Part shown: in pieces, positions 1-11,511 of the stretch
How the letters are laid out: each line of letters begins with the position of its first letter
Numbering within the stretch: position 1 is the first letter of the stretch
NCBI GenBank assembly: GCA_016648135.1
Contig: JADDOH010001518.1
Coordinates: forward strand, 1 to 64,000
Direction: 5' to 3'
DNA length: 64,000 bases
Source of the DNA: Agrypnia vestita
Taxonomy: Eukaryota > Arthropoda > Insecta > Trichoptera > Phryganeidae
The notes under the pieces: generated by a model
What the model was told of the DNA's origin: nothing
Database searches by the model: none
Seen by the model: the letters and a program-made list of their open reading frames with translations, nothing else
Position numbers and translations under genes: made by a program

Positions 1-1700
1 TCATCGAGCCACTCTCGAGTCTACTCCGCACCAAGGAGTTGTAAAGAGTTCTCAGTACGCGGGTATTCTCGAAAACCCTGGCAGTACGCAGAACAAATCC
101 TAACCTTCTCAGAGCATTACCACTGATCGTCTCTATGTGATCATGAAATGTCAGGCTGCTTACAAATTTAACACCTAGATCTTTAACATTCGATGTTCTT
201 GTCAGATTTTGGTCGTTCATTTTGTAGCGAAAAAATAGAGTATTTTGGGCCCTAGTGAAGGATGTAACCGAACACTTGGAAACATTAAACAAAAGTTTAT
301 TTCGTCTTCCCCATTCACATATATTTGATATATCTGTTTGGAGAAGATGAACATCGTCCAAAGTTGACACCTTTAAGAAAAGCTTTAAGTCATCCGCAAA
401 TAACAGAAAGCGCGAGTTTAAAATTACCTTTTTTATATTATTGATAAAAATCGAGAACAACAATGGACCCAGGTTAGATCCTTGCGGGACACCCGAGAAG
501 GTATAGAAGCACTCTGACGCGAATAGACCGTAGGAGATGTATTGGTTCCTATTTTGGAGGTAGCTCGCCATAAATTTTAGCATACCATCCGAGAAACTAA
601 TCTCATACAACCTTTTCAATAAGACATCATGGTTGACTGTATCAAAGGCTTTGGCGAAGTCATTATATGAACAGTCTACCTGATGTCCCGCGTCCAGAGT
701 TTCCGTGACATAATTTGTGAAAATCATCAGATTGGTCTCAACCGAGCGGCCCTTCCTGAATCCATGTTGTTCATCAATTATAAACGGCTCTACTCGGGAA
801 GCGACGGTTTTACTTATTATAATTTCAAATACCTTAGCTGGTGCAGAGAGAACAGCTACAGGTCTATAATTTTCTACGGATAACTTAGAACCACTCTTGT
901 GTATGGGAGTAACTTTTGACGTCTTCCATGTTTCCGGGAAGACCCCTGTATTTACAGAAATATTAAACAAAAAACATAGCGGTTTTTTTATCAGTTCCAC
1001 ACAGCCTTTTAAGAAGAATGTTGGAATGAGATCTGGCCCAAGAGAATGGGTATTACTTAGATTTTTAATAGTGTCGGCCACATCCTTTTCATTGATATAT
1101 TGAACATCAATAGACTGTGCACCGATCGGATAACATGTTTTAGCAATATTAATATCGAGAAGCGGAGGTTCATTACTATAGACTGTTTTAAAATGACCTG
1201 CAAACGCCTCGGCAATATCTGCACCCCGTACCATTTTTTCGCCCCAAGTCATGGAATCAATATTCCCACCATCCGCTTTTTGGGATTTTATATAGGCCCA
1301 GAACGTATTAGGGTCTTTTAGAATATTGTTTTCCATCCCGGAAATGAACTCTCGGTGTGCCAATCGAATGCTACGTCTTACGATAGATCTGTAATGTCCA
1401 AACATTTCATAATCGCTGTGACGGCCAAAGGCTTTCCAGTTTTTATGATAGAAATGTTTAGTTCGTATATCCCTAACAATATCCCTAGAAAACCATTCCG
1501 GATATCGCCTTCCGCCGGTAGCCTGAGATTTTCGTGGGAAGCAGGAATCTAGTACACCCTCGACAGTATAATAAAAATATTGTACCGCCTCATTCACATC
1601 CGATATGGTATACATCTCGCCCCAGTCGGTATTCTTAAGGCACCATGTAAAAGTACCGTCAATTTTGAGGGGTTTTCTTGTAAAAATGTTAATAGTTTTG
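1..1700 (-). mobile_element. LINE (Jockey/CR1-like) reverse transcriptase, partial, open to window edge
   Basis: The minus strand is one open frame from about 1690 to base 1, with no stop, and it continues outside the window. Visible motifs in order are PEWFSRDI, FWAYIKSQK, TPIHKSGSK, NYRPVAVLS, EQHGFRKGRS, DFAKAFDTVNH, SGVPQGSNLGPLLF (about 476-515) and FADDLKLF (about 381-405), the catalytic Asp pair of a non-LTR reverse transcriptase. The endonuclease part is absent, so the copy is 5'-truncated near 1700, where an oppositely oriented LINE begins. Lack of stops suggests a young copy. A piece of the same family continues at 24095-24650. Confidence 0.88.
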
Positions 1701-3180
1701 TGAACTTATTCTTCAAAATGTAAATGAATCCGATGTTATAAATGTCATACGTAATATGAAAGGTGGTTCCGCACCAGGGTTTGACAAAATAACAGTAGAA
1801 ATATTAAAAAATAATTTTAATTCCTTAATCAAACCAATAACCCATACCATCAATTTATAAAACCACTATAATAACGCCAATTTATAAATCCGGAGACACC
1901 ACTGACATCTCTAATTACCGACCAATATCTGTTGTATCAAATGTCGCAAAAATTTTTGAAAAAATTGTTAAAAACAAAATTTAAAATTTATTTCTCATAA
2001 AAAAATACTAAATGATCATAAATTTGGATTTCGCGAGCATATAGGTACACAAGATACTATGGCTGAATTAACAAAAATAATATATTCGTCATTAAATAAA
2101 GGTAAAATATCTAGGTATATTTATAGACCCTCGCAAAGCATTCGACAGTATCTCGCATCATAAATTAAATAAGATTGGGATTATAGGTAAAGTAAAAAAT
2201 TGGATAGAAAGTTACCTGAAAGAAAGGAATCTGTAAAATTAGAAAATATACTAAGCTCAAATAAAACATCAAAATTTGGTATATCGCAAGACATTGTACT
2301 GGGACCTTTACTATTTATTTTTATGTACATAATATGTTAAAATTACCTATTGACGGTCAGGTTCTATATTATGCTGATGACACAGCCATAGTTTTTTGAC
2401 TGTAAAAACTGAAATCGCTATATAAATATCGTCCAATGGTTCGATGAAAACTTATTATCACTAAATAAAGAAAAAACTCACTATATTCCTTTCACATTAA
2501 ATGAAAAAAACTCGCCCAATAACTTAGAAATAAAAATTCGTACAAATTATTGACCTAATAAAAATAATAATAATAATACTTGTAATAACGAATGTTCAGT
2601 ATGAGGCTCAAAAATAGTATAAAATACTTAGGAATAATAGTTGACTCTAATATTAAATGGAAATTACAAATCGACAAAACTGTAGAAAGAATAAGAAAAC
2701 ATATATGTCTTTATTAAAGTAAGAAATATCTTAGGAATAAAATTTTTAAAGACACTATATTACGCTCTAGTCCAGTTAGTTTTATAATATGGTATTATCT
2801 CATGAGGTGGTGCATTCAAAACTACATTAAAATCTTTGGAAGTTGCCCAGAAATTGATTACAAAGATAATTCTTAAAAAACCCAATGATTATCCGACAAT
2901 AGACCTCTTTATTAAATTACAAGTCTCCAAAATTGCATATTTCAACTATTTAAAGGTTTTCATAGTGATAACGAGCTGACCCAAAGAGTGTCAAGTAGCA
3001 GAAATGTAACACTTGGTAAATTACATATCCCTGTGATACATACCACAACTGCTCAGCATCACTACACATTCAGAGGTGTGAAATGGTCCAATGAATTGTC
3101 TGTTGAATTGAGGACTGAGGATAATTATGAGACATTTAAAAAAAACGTGAAAAAATACCTTCATAAATAATTTTTAAAAA
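1697..3180 (+). mobile_element. Degenerate LINE reverse transcriptase
   Basis: Frame-shifted and stop-riddled non-LTR reverse transcriptase. Recognisable pieces are NVIRNMKGGSAPGFDKI (about 1735-1790), SNYRPISVVSNVAKIFEKI (about 1910-1965), an YADDTAI core (about 2370-2390), and the C-terminal FRGVKWSNELSVELR stretch ending at a stop near 3170. An AT-rich 3' region follows to about 3480. It abuts the previous LINE head to head. Confidence 0.8.
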
Positions 3181-3744
3181 AATTATTATATGTACCTATT
3201 ACTTACTTAATATTATATATTACTTACTTATTATACTTACTACTTTACTTATTTTTATATATATGTACCTATTATTTACTAATTATACATATGAAATGAT
3301 GAATATGTACATTTTATCATTTTATTATCTGCAAATGTAAAATGTAAAGATACTCCTCTTCTACACACGAGTCTATGTCACTCGTGTATAAGAGAAAAAT
3401 GCAACATGTAACTAGCTCTATCTTGTAAAAAAAAATGTATTTGTAAAAAATTTAAAAATTTAAAAAAAAATGTTATATTACCTATTTAGAGGTTAAGGTC
3501 GAATTTTCGATAAGGTCACTTCAAGGATATGTTGGGTAGGTACAGATATCCCCTGAACTTAAATTAAGTAATGAATATTCTCACGCTTTCACAACGGTGC
3601 CGAATCGTCCGATGCCATTAGATTCGTTCTCTGTACCTACACAAAGATTTAATATTGTTATTTTATTATTATTATGTTTTAAGGGCGTTTGATGTTTGAC
3701 ATTTTTATCTCTTGATCTTGACTAAAATACCTACATTGAAACCC

Positions 3745-4015
3745 GCGTGGTATCGTACAGATCAAACATACTACTTACATACCATCACGCCGTTTCCCCG
3801 CGGGGGCAGGCAAATAGGATAGTGCGCCATACTCTTCTGTCCTGATACACAACTCTCGCCTCGTCCACATTCAGACATCTTCGCATACAAGTCCACTATT
3901 GTTGAGACTCCTAAAAGGACTGTCCTCTGATCGTCCTCTCTTTCTGGTGCCATCAGCTGGTCATATATTTTTCTTACCATTCATTCCTCGTTCTTTTGCT
4001 CAATATGCCCAAAGC
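3745..4015 (-). mobile_element. LINE 3' end fragment
   Basis: The minus strand reads MVRKIYDQLM and ends with LPPRGNGVMV, a degraded C-terminus of a LINE polyprotein. It matches the better preserved copy at 31370-31735 (MVRKIYNASV... ILSAYPHGEAA). No other part of the element is present. Confidence 0.6.
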
Positions 4016-4019
4016 ATCT

Positions 4020-7000
4020 GATCGACCCTTTTTTCATTCTATCGACTGTGCTCAGATCAGCTTTTCATTTTTTCCTAACATCAATATTATATTCTATAGG
4101 TCGACCACAGTCAAAAGACCATTCCCTAGCTTTGTCCGGCAAGAAGAAAGCGGGGGAAAGTTGCCTGGCAAGCCGTATTACAAGCCTCAATATGATATTC
4201 CAAATAAATACAAATTTTCTAGTTTAAAAAAAGTTACTTACTTACTAGAAAAAGTTATTTTGGGTTCATTTTTTGCATCGTAACAACACACATATTTTTG
4301 CGCACATTCTTTTGAATGCGGTCTAGCTATAATAAACTATGTTGTAATAAATTACTACATTCTGTGGAAAATTTGTATTTGGCATGATTTCATATCCATT
4401 ATTTTATATTTGTTAATGTATATATATATCTGTTGTTAATTTTTCCTCAAATAAATCAATTATTTAATAAATAAATCTTCATTCTCAACCCTTTCCTAAA
4501 TGGATTTGCCACACATACGCATGGGTCAAAAAAGAGTAAACTATATTACAATTTTATCAAAACCAACTTTACAAATCTTAAAAACACTACGTTACAGTAC
4601 AATCTAGAGAAGGAACAATGAAAAGTGCAACTTTAAAAATCATCACATAAATATGATTTTTTAAGGGGTAGATAGATACATAAAATCTATAATTCAGTAC
4701 ATTCTTAACTAGTAATATCCTCGGAGACTGCATTCACAATTTTTTTAATTAATTTTTTGATATTGCTACTGTAACGTATCCACCTGTAGACCTAGGCTGA
4801 ATACCTATCTATAAAGTTCAATAATATAAGTTTTACGAAAAGCCCAAAGCTTGAGACTTTAAGCTACCGCATCGAGCTTTATTACAACTTTTGTGACTTT
4901 AAGCACACACTTTATGCTTTAAGCTACTAGATAAAAACTTAAGTCGAACTTAGAACTTCGGAAGTATATTTACATGAAAGCTAATATTATTTTATTTTTT
5001 TTCTTTTTAAGAATTTATATTTTCAAAATTGGCCAGTCGTGATCTATCTAGTGGTTAGGAAAATTCCCCCTCCGTTGTGTCCTTAGCTATCCAAAATTCT
5101 TTTGATATGTGGTGAGATTCGTATTCTTATTAACGCGACTAGACTAATATAGATCGAATTCTTACCTAACTATGGAAATAACAAACGCACGTAACTAATC
5201 CGTACTCGTCCTTCTAGAAACCGCTCTAGAACTCTACAGTTTCGCCTATATGAGAGATAGCCGATATCGTCCACGTCCGGAGTTGGCCTAAAAGCCAATT
5301 ATATGCGGCGTGGCCTAGGAATAAACGCTAGTAGCAAAACTCCCTCACATTGAACCGCCATAGCTATAATACCATCGGGGTTAAAATACTGTAATATAAA
5401 ACAATACAATCGTTGCCAAGTTAACGGCATACGCTAAAGATTCCGCCCGCATTGATTATCAACATCTCATAATAGCAGCTTAGAACAGTGTCAGCACAAC
5501 CACATGCGGCACCCATTTATGACAGATTTACAAGATATAATAGCATACGTTATATTCAAAACACAAGTAAGAAACCTACCAATAGCGCATCCCACGTTGT
5601 CCGATCTGCTCAATCTGTTCATAGTACATAGTAGGGAAGACAAACATATATATCATAACAACTAGGCGCAACAGAGGCTCAGGGCAAGCTTTGTCTGACA
5701 TTATCGCAGCCCGAGATTCTAAGGGAATGGAAGATACAGATTTGTAAGTGAAATTTAAGAAGTGTCTAACCACTTCTGTTCAAACGTGGATTCTAGATGC
5801 CCCCCCCCCCTGTAGGGGGGAGGGGGATGCGGCCCCAGAGCATCGCCGAATCCGGTGGTTAACTCCTGTTTAGACATAACCTCCCACACTAAGCTGCAGA
5901 CCAAGATCAAGCCGAGACTCTATTGCTCCTGCTGGAATCCCCCGAAGTCCTCGCTTCCCGGCGACAAACATATCAGGAAGAAATCCCGCGTCGGATATTA
6001 AGGTTTGTATATTATCCCGCGGGGCAGTCAAATTGACTGGTGTATAATGATGAGGATCCCACGTTGCGGCTACATGAGCCGGATTATTATGATGTTTACT
6101 GCTGATTAAAGGGCTGAATGAACTAACTGGGTGACTGGAAAAGACTCTCCCTTGAGCGCGTCAGTCAGAGCCATGTTAGCATCGCCCAATATAGTTGATG
6201 TGATTGATCCCACGGTGTAGTCTTATTGACTAGAGATATTAAATGATGGTAAAACAGCATGATTATTACAGTTGATTGTGAAGTTCCTGATATGTTTCTC
6301 GCTGGCCGGGAAGGGAGAACCCCGAAGGTATCTGTATACAGCAAGTTAGAAAAGGTGGTGAATGATGAGAATGATGATGTTAGTAATGCCATCGTGCTCC
6401 TGAATGCGGTCCCGATCATAAAGTTGATTGTTAAACTGCTGACAGATCTCGTTCATTAAAGCGGTCCCGAGCATAAGTGTTGATCGTCGAACTGCTACCT
6501 GCCTCTTATAATTTCTCGTTCATGAGGAACGTCCTATCTCGTCCTTGAGTACGGAGTTATTACATTCACATACATTCATAACCAGCGCCCGAGCTCGTCG
6601 CACCAAGGGGACTGAAAAGACGTGAGAGGTTCTTCCCCTTAGATGTTAGAGGGGTAACCGCATCAAGACCTTCAGACCATCCTGTAATTCTTGGCTTTAA
6701 AACCCAGTCACAACCGGGTAGATACAGTTAAGATGGCCCTACCTAGTCCCTGACATAAGGTGTCTCTCCAATCTAATCAGACTCCATAGCCGAGAACGCG
6801 CGCTCCGACATTCGACCCTGTCTTGCCACGCGAGTAGATCCAACTTCATCTTTTTCCACAATCGAAATCCTGCCTCCCAAGATCACGGGGCGTGAAAGAC
6901 GTACGACTCCTCGCCTCCCGACCATGAAGAGACGAACTTCCCCATTCGGTTCTCGTTCATTATCCCATTTATAATCCCAGCGTGCCTAACCTTAAGAGTC

Positions 7001-7450
7001 TAGCGCCGGTAATAAGATCTCATTATGCTACGTTGGAAGTTAATATTGCACAACCGGGCGAAATACCTATTTTCCGCGAACCTATTCATTTTGTAAAACG
7101 CAATAATATGTATTTATATATGTTAGTAAAACGTTTGAAATGCAGAATGCACGTATGATGACCTCGCTTCTATCCTAAAGATAATTAAGATATAATCCCG
7201 ACGTTACGTCCCGACATCAGTACTCATTTGTTTCCGCGTCCGTTACCGTCGAACTCTGAACCCACGTAATGAAATGAATAGTGACCATGAGACAATGACA
7301 AATTATATAGCACGAACATTCCATTTGATACACATAAGAAAACATCAAGAATAAATAATATCAAAGGTTCTTATCTTAGTTCTGTAGTTGGTCTGCTTCT
7401 GAGATGGCATCCTGATCCGAAGTAATATAACTCTCCACAATTGAGCAATT
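4020..7450. other. Gene-free interval downstream of Dscam
   Basis: No supported ORF, RNA gene or bounded transposon was found. The composition is mixed, with a C9/G6 palindromic run near 5800-5824 and a 64-bp internal duplication (gcggtcccga at about 6408 and 6461). Two short related peptides with a PDMFxAG core lie in opposite orientation near 5965 (minus) and 6285 (plus), which suggests remains of an unidentified element. Confidence 0.4.
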
Positions 7451-7452
7451 AC

Positions 7453-7935
7453 CAGCGCCTGTGTAGCCCTTCATTTCCCTTGTATATATATTTTAATATC
7501 AGCGCCTGTAAAACTGTATTAGATCCTAGAAACAAGAAAACTATTCCCTCTACGCCGAGCACATACAGAACATAAACCCCTTCAATATAGTTCATCCACG
7601 GTTATGCAAAAAGGCGAAAGAATAGTAATAGTAAAAGGTCCTTAACTGACAGAAGTTGAAGTTCTCTGCAAACTGCCCATATCTTCTAGTGGCGCCTGTG
7701 TATTCCAATAACAACTTTCCAGTCATGTATTTAACATAACGTCCTCCTTGTGTGTATGTGTGCTGCAGTATCTGTCATCCAGTTAGTGATTCCCAAAAAT
7801 AGTGTTTTCCTTGTATATATATATATATTTCAATATCAGCACCTGTAAAACTGTATTAGATCCTAGAAACAAGAAAACTATTCCCTCTACGCCGAGCACA
7901 TACAGGACATAAACCCCTTAAAACTAGTTCATCTA
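7453..7935 (+). repeat. Direct repeat, two copies about 345 bp apart
   Basis: A block of about 130 bp (from ccttgtatat through ctctacgccg and cataaacccc) occurs at about 7477-7600 and again at about 7811-7935 with few differences. The spacer also carries gcgcctgt motifs. No coding content. Confidence 0.75.
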
Positions 7936-7974
7936 CGCCGTACAATGATATCACATGCAGACACAAACGATATA

Positions 7975-8205
7975 ATTACAAGTATGCTTGCGTTCTCCCC
8001 CCACCTTGGTGGAAATATTCGCATTCGTATTCACCGAATAGTAGGCCTGATATTCGTATTCATGAAGGTAGTATTCGTTGCATCAAGGTTATTATATTTA
8101 CAAGTATGTTCAAGTTCCCCCACCTTGGTGGAAATATTCGCATTCGTATTCACCGAATAGTAGGCCTGATATTCGTATTCATGAAAGTAGTATTCGTTGA
8201 ATCAC
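7975..8205 (+). repeat. Tandem duplication, about 120 bp x 2
   Basis: The stretch ccccaccttggtgg ... attcaccgaatagtaggcct ... gtagtattcgttg is present twice in tandem. The attcgtattc motif resembles the subterminal sequence of the hAT-like element at 25257-25916, so this may be a relic of the same family. Confidence 0.7.
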
Positions 8206-8320
8206 TCTCAATAATAAAATCATATAGATAAATAACTACGGTAACTCATAACAATAAGACATTACTTATATTAAACGAACAAAGCAAAACAATCTGTCAT
8301 ATAAGTAAATAACGTGATCA

Positions 8321-8800
8321 CGGAAGACCGAAGGTTAACTACCCCTGAACAAACCGCGAACTGCCCACAATAGTGAATAATGTTCTAGAAAACATTTCAA
8401 ATATCTAATATTGAATGAATAAAACAATGTCATATGAAAACTATCACGGCTACGGAAGACCGAAGGTTAACTACCCCTGAACACACCGCGAACTGCCCAC
8501 AATAGTGAATAATGTTCTAGAAAACATTTCAAATATCTAATACTGAATGAATAAAACAATGTCATATGAAAACTATCACGGCTACGGAAGACCGAAGGTT
8601 AACTACCCCTGATCACACCGCGAACTGCCACAATAGTGAATAATGTTCTAGAAAACATTTCAAATATCTAATATTGAATGAATAAAACAATGTCATATGA
8701 AAACTATCACGGCTACGGAAGACCGAAGGTTAACTACCCCTGATCAAACCGCGAACTGCCCACAATAATGGAAAATGTTGTAGAAACATTTCAAATATCT
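8321..8800 (+). repeat. Minisatellite, about 132-bp unit x 3.7
   Basis: The unit starts cggaagaccgaaggttaact at 8321, 8453, 8585 and 8716 (spacings 132, 132 and 131). It contains accgcgaactgcc and gttctagaaaacatttcaaa. Copies are nearly identical; the last is partial and more diverged. Confidence 0.9.
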
Positions 8801-9523
8801 AATATTGAATTAATAAAACAATGTGACTGAATAACCATCGCAATTAAGGAATATATACAATTCGAAACACGTCTTTATAAGAACTTGATAGGAACAAATC
8901 GTGTTTTCAGCGATTGCCTAATGATACGCAATACAAACATGTAACGAGTTCAAATAAACCACACATTCATGTTTTAATAAAATAAATATAAAAACCAGAT
9001 GCATTTTTAAAATATATTGTTTGTAGGAAATTCCTCGCACGATTTGAACCTATATCACGCTTACAATCGTGATATCAAAACCCCATAAATACTCCGATCC
9101 CAATTATTTCCAAACAATACAAATCATATAGATATCCGTGTATTCAATCGCCAGTATAGATAACAAGCATTCTTTAGCATAAGAATACATCCGCCCTGAA
9201 GAACCTCTCGCACATTCCGAACCTCGCGACATTGAATATACATAATTATACTGAATTTTAAAACCCACGAACGAACCCGAAACCCCCTTCGTCAGTAAAG
9301 TATTCCATTTTAAAGCCTTTATATCTTTGGTAATATATGAATATCGAATTTAAATGATTTTACATATGAACAGCGACAGAATTATATATTTCATAAGCGT
9401 TATGCAATAATTCACAGTCGCCACATTACGATTTCTTGTACATTAAATCCGAAGCGCGTATAGTAATAATTATCACTAGGCCCAAAATACGTAACAAAAC
9501 AATCCACAACATATATCAATAAT

Positions 9524-10112
9524 TGTTACGATCCAGAAGTTCTAAATTGAATACACGAAAAAGGCAATAGAAATAAATAATATTGAAAATGCTTAGCTGT
9601 TCACTGTTCCAATTCTCTTTGAATTATTATCAACCTCTGGCTTTTTCCTCGATCCAGCCAAATTATCTTCCTTCCTGACTCTCCTCGACAAAGCCTCCGC
9701 CGACCTTCAAGCTGAAAACTCAAGTGCCCGCTTTCTCTTTTGTAACGCCTAACCATCGTCCCTATCTCGCGCCATCTTTGATTCCAACTAGCGTGTAAAA
9801 GTCAAAGTCTAACTCAGAAAGCCGCTGATTCGTCGAATTCGTTCCGCGAATCCACGTTCCTGATAGGCTAGTTTCGGTGCTCACGGCCCGCGTCTGTGAT
9901 TGGACAATCTCGTTAAACAAAATAACATAAAGCCTGCTTTACACGCCCGCGTGCAAATAATAAGGCTCGTCCGCACCTACCTATCCGGCAAAATATTTAA
10001 TTATAGAGTATTTAACGGTTTGTGAAGCTTCTCTTTATTATAAACTTTAGCAGATAGATATTTTCGTATAATTTTTCAGCAATGTCTATTTGAATAGGCC
10101 AATATCGTTACA
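9524..10112. mobile_element. LTR-like unit with TGTTACGAT...ATCGTTACA ends
   Basis: The segment starts TGTTACGATC and ends ATCGTTACA, a near-perfect 9-bp inverted terminus with the TG...CA ends of retroviral-type LTRs. Its 589-bp length suits an LTR, and its interior is GC-richer than its surroundings. No target duplication or primer-binding site was seen at either edge, so it may be one LTR of a decayed element or a coincidence. Confidence 0.4.
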
Positions 10113-10496
10113 GTACCCACTGCACGCCCCTGGAAGTTAGCGTACGCGCGTCCCGACGAAGAGACAATTGCATCGAAACCGGTTGACGTGAAAGTAATCA
10201 AAGTGGTTTGAATAAATTCTGTTATTTTTCAAAATTATTATTTATGTCTATCCACAGAGCTAATCCTATTAACGTAATAAAATGTTTTTGAGCTGCAGTG
10301 TTTTTACTTGACCCAATCTATCATTGCCCATTTCAAGATTCAAGATTCTCTTCATTCAATATTTAAACCCTCCGTGTAGATATGCAACAAATTGTCATCT
10401 CTTGGCAGTATTAGAATGAGAAAAATATCCAAAATACATAATTTTAATTAAAATAATTCATTACAAATATATTTTTTTATTTAGAATCCCTGAGGG

Positions 10497-10733
10497 CGTC
10501 TGATAGCTAACAGCAAAAACTTACAGGTGAATTCCTGCCTTGATAATGAGTTGAAAATGTTGAAGCAACCATGAGTTATGGAGATATGCAATGTCAAAGT
10601 TTGCATATTTTTCAATATTTTTGACTTATTTTTTGTAAAAAGTTGAACTATTGATATTAGAACATTTTCAACTCAATATCAAGGCAGAAATACACCTTTA
10701 AAGTTTTTTTCACTAGCTATGAAACACCCTGTA
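10497..10733. repeat. Foldback MITE
   Basis: Two arms of about 75 bp are inverted: cctgccttgataatgagttg on the left and caactcaatatcaaggcag on the right. The outer ends are related to ACAGGGTGTTTCATAGCTA. No coding capacity. Confidence 0.7.
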
Positions 10734-11413
10734 TAATTATTTAACTGTATTAGTGCGAGTGTAAATATGTACAATGTACATGCATAATATGCACAATGGA
10801 TCGATTATTCGGTCGTCATGGGAAATTAAATATGAGTTATGCCATTTTAGAGGTATAGGAGTTAAAAATGAAATAAAATACATAAAAATCATAATAATAC
10901 TCATGGTATTGGCATAAACGGAAAGATAATTTAGATAAGTATTTAAAGATAATTTTTTAAAATTTAAATAGGATTACGATACCATGCTTATCGAAACAAT
11001 TTGCAAATGTTGTTCTGGCTTAAGTCTATTTGTGGTGAAATAAGAGACTAAGCTGAGCACTATTCAGTTGTCACACATCAAATCGGCTGTCACTGGAATA
11101 AGTGTTGCCAATTCTAAAACAAACCTCTAAAAATACCTTATATTTAAACACTGAAGATATAAATATTTATATCTTTATATTGGTGTAATGGAAAAAATAA
11201 TAGTTTTTGTCACATACGAAAGATCTCTCGTTGATGCTGGAAGAGATGACATTTTTTTGCATATCTTAACAGAATAGAGCATGCTTTAGTGTACCCAGTC
11301 TTCAAGATGATCTTATTATCACTGTTTCTTCATAAATTCGTTATCCTTCTCATCATTTCCTAGATATAATGTTGGCACCGAGAGCACACTGTGCTCATTA
11401 AAGTAAGCTTAAT

Positions 11414-11511
11414 TTAATATTTAATTCGGCATGTCTCTTGAACACTTCTTAGCAGTTGGCTTGATTTTTTTCCTCTCCGCAATGTTGTCTTGCTATCTGT
11501 GGTACTGCACT
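11414..11511 (-). CDS. Dscam-like: Dscam exon: cytoplasmic tail 4 and stop
   Basis: The last exon encodes CSTTDSKTTLRRGKKSSQLL then RSVQETCRIKY and TAA (11414-11416). A pyrimidine tract is followed by two AGs: tttcag at 11522 and, 10 nt on, cgtgcag. Only the second keeps the serine- and lysine-rich frame open; the first would stop after nine codons. No AATAAA is seen nearby downstream. The exon assignment is likely, the choice of acceptor less sure. Confidence 0.7.

Noticed and set aside
5801..5824. G-quadruplex or terminator at the C9/G6 run
   Set aside because: A single homopolymer run does not meet a four-tract G-quadruplex pattern, and there is no gene for it to end.
8321..8800. CRISPR array
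   Set aside because: Repeats are long, adjacent tandem units without unique spacers, in a eukaryotic genome.
4773..10112. One complete 5.3-kb LTR retrotransposon bounded by TGTAACG and CGTTACA
   Set aside because: The left end shows no homology to the 9524-10112 unit, there is no target duplication, and no gag/pol was found.
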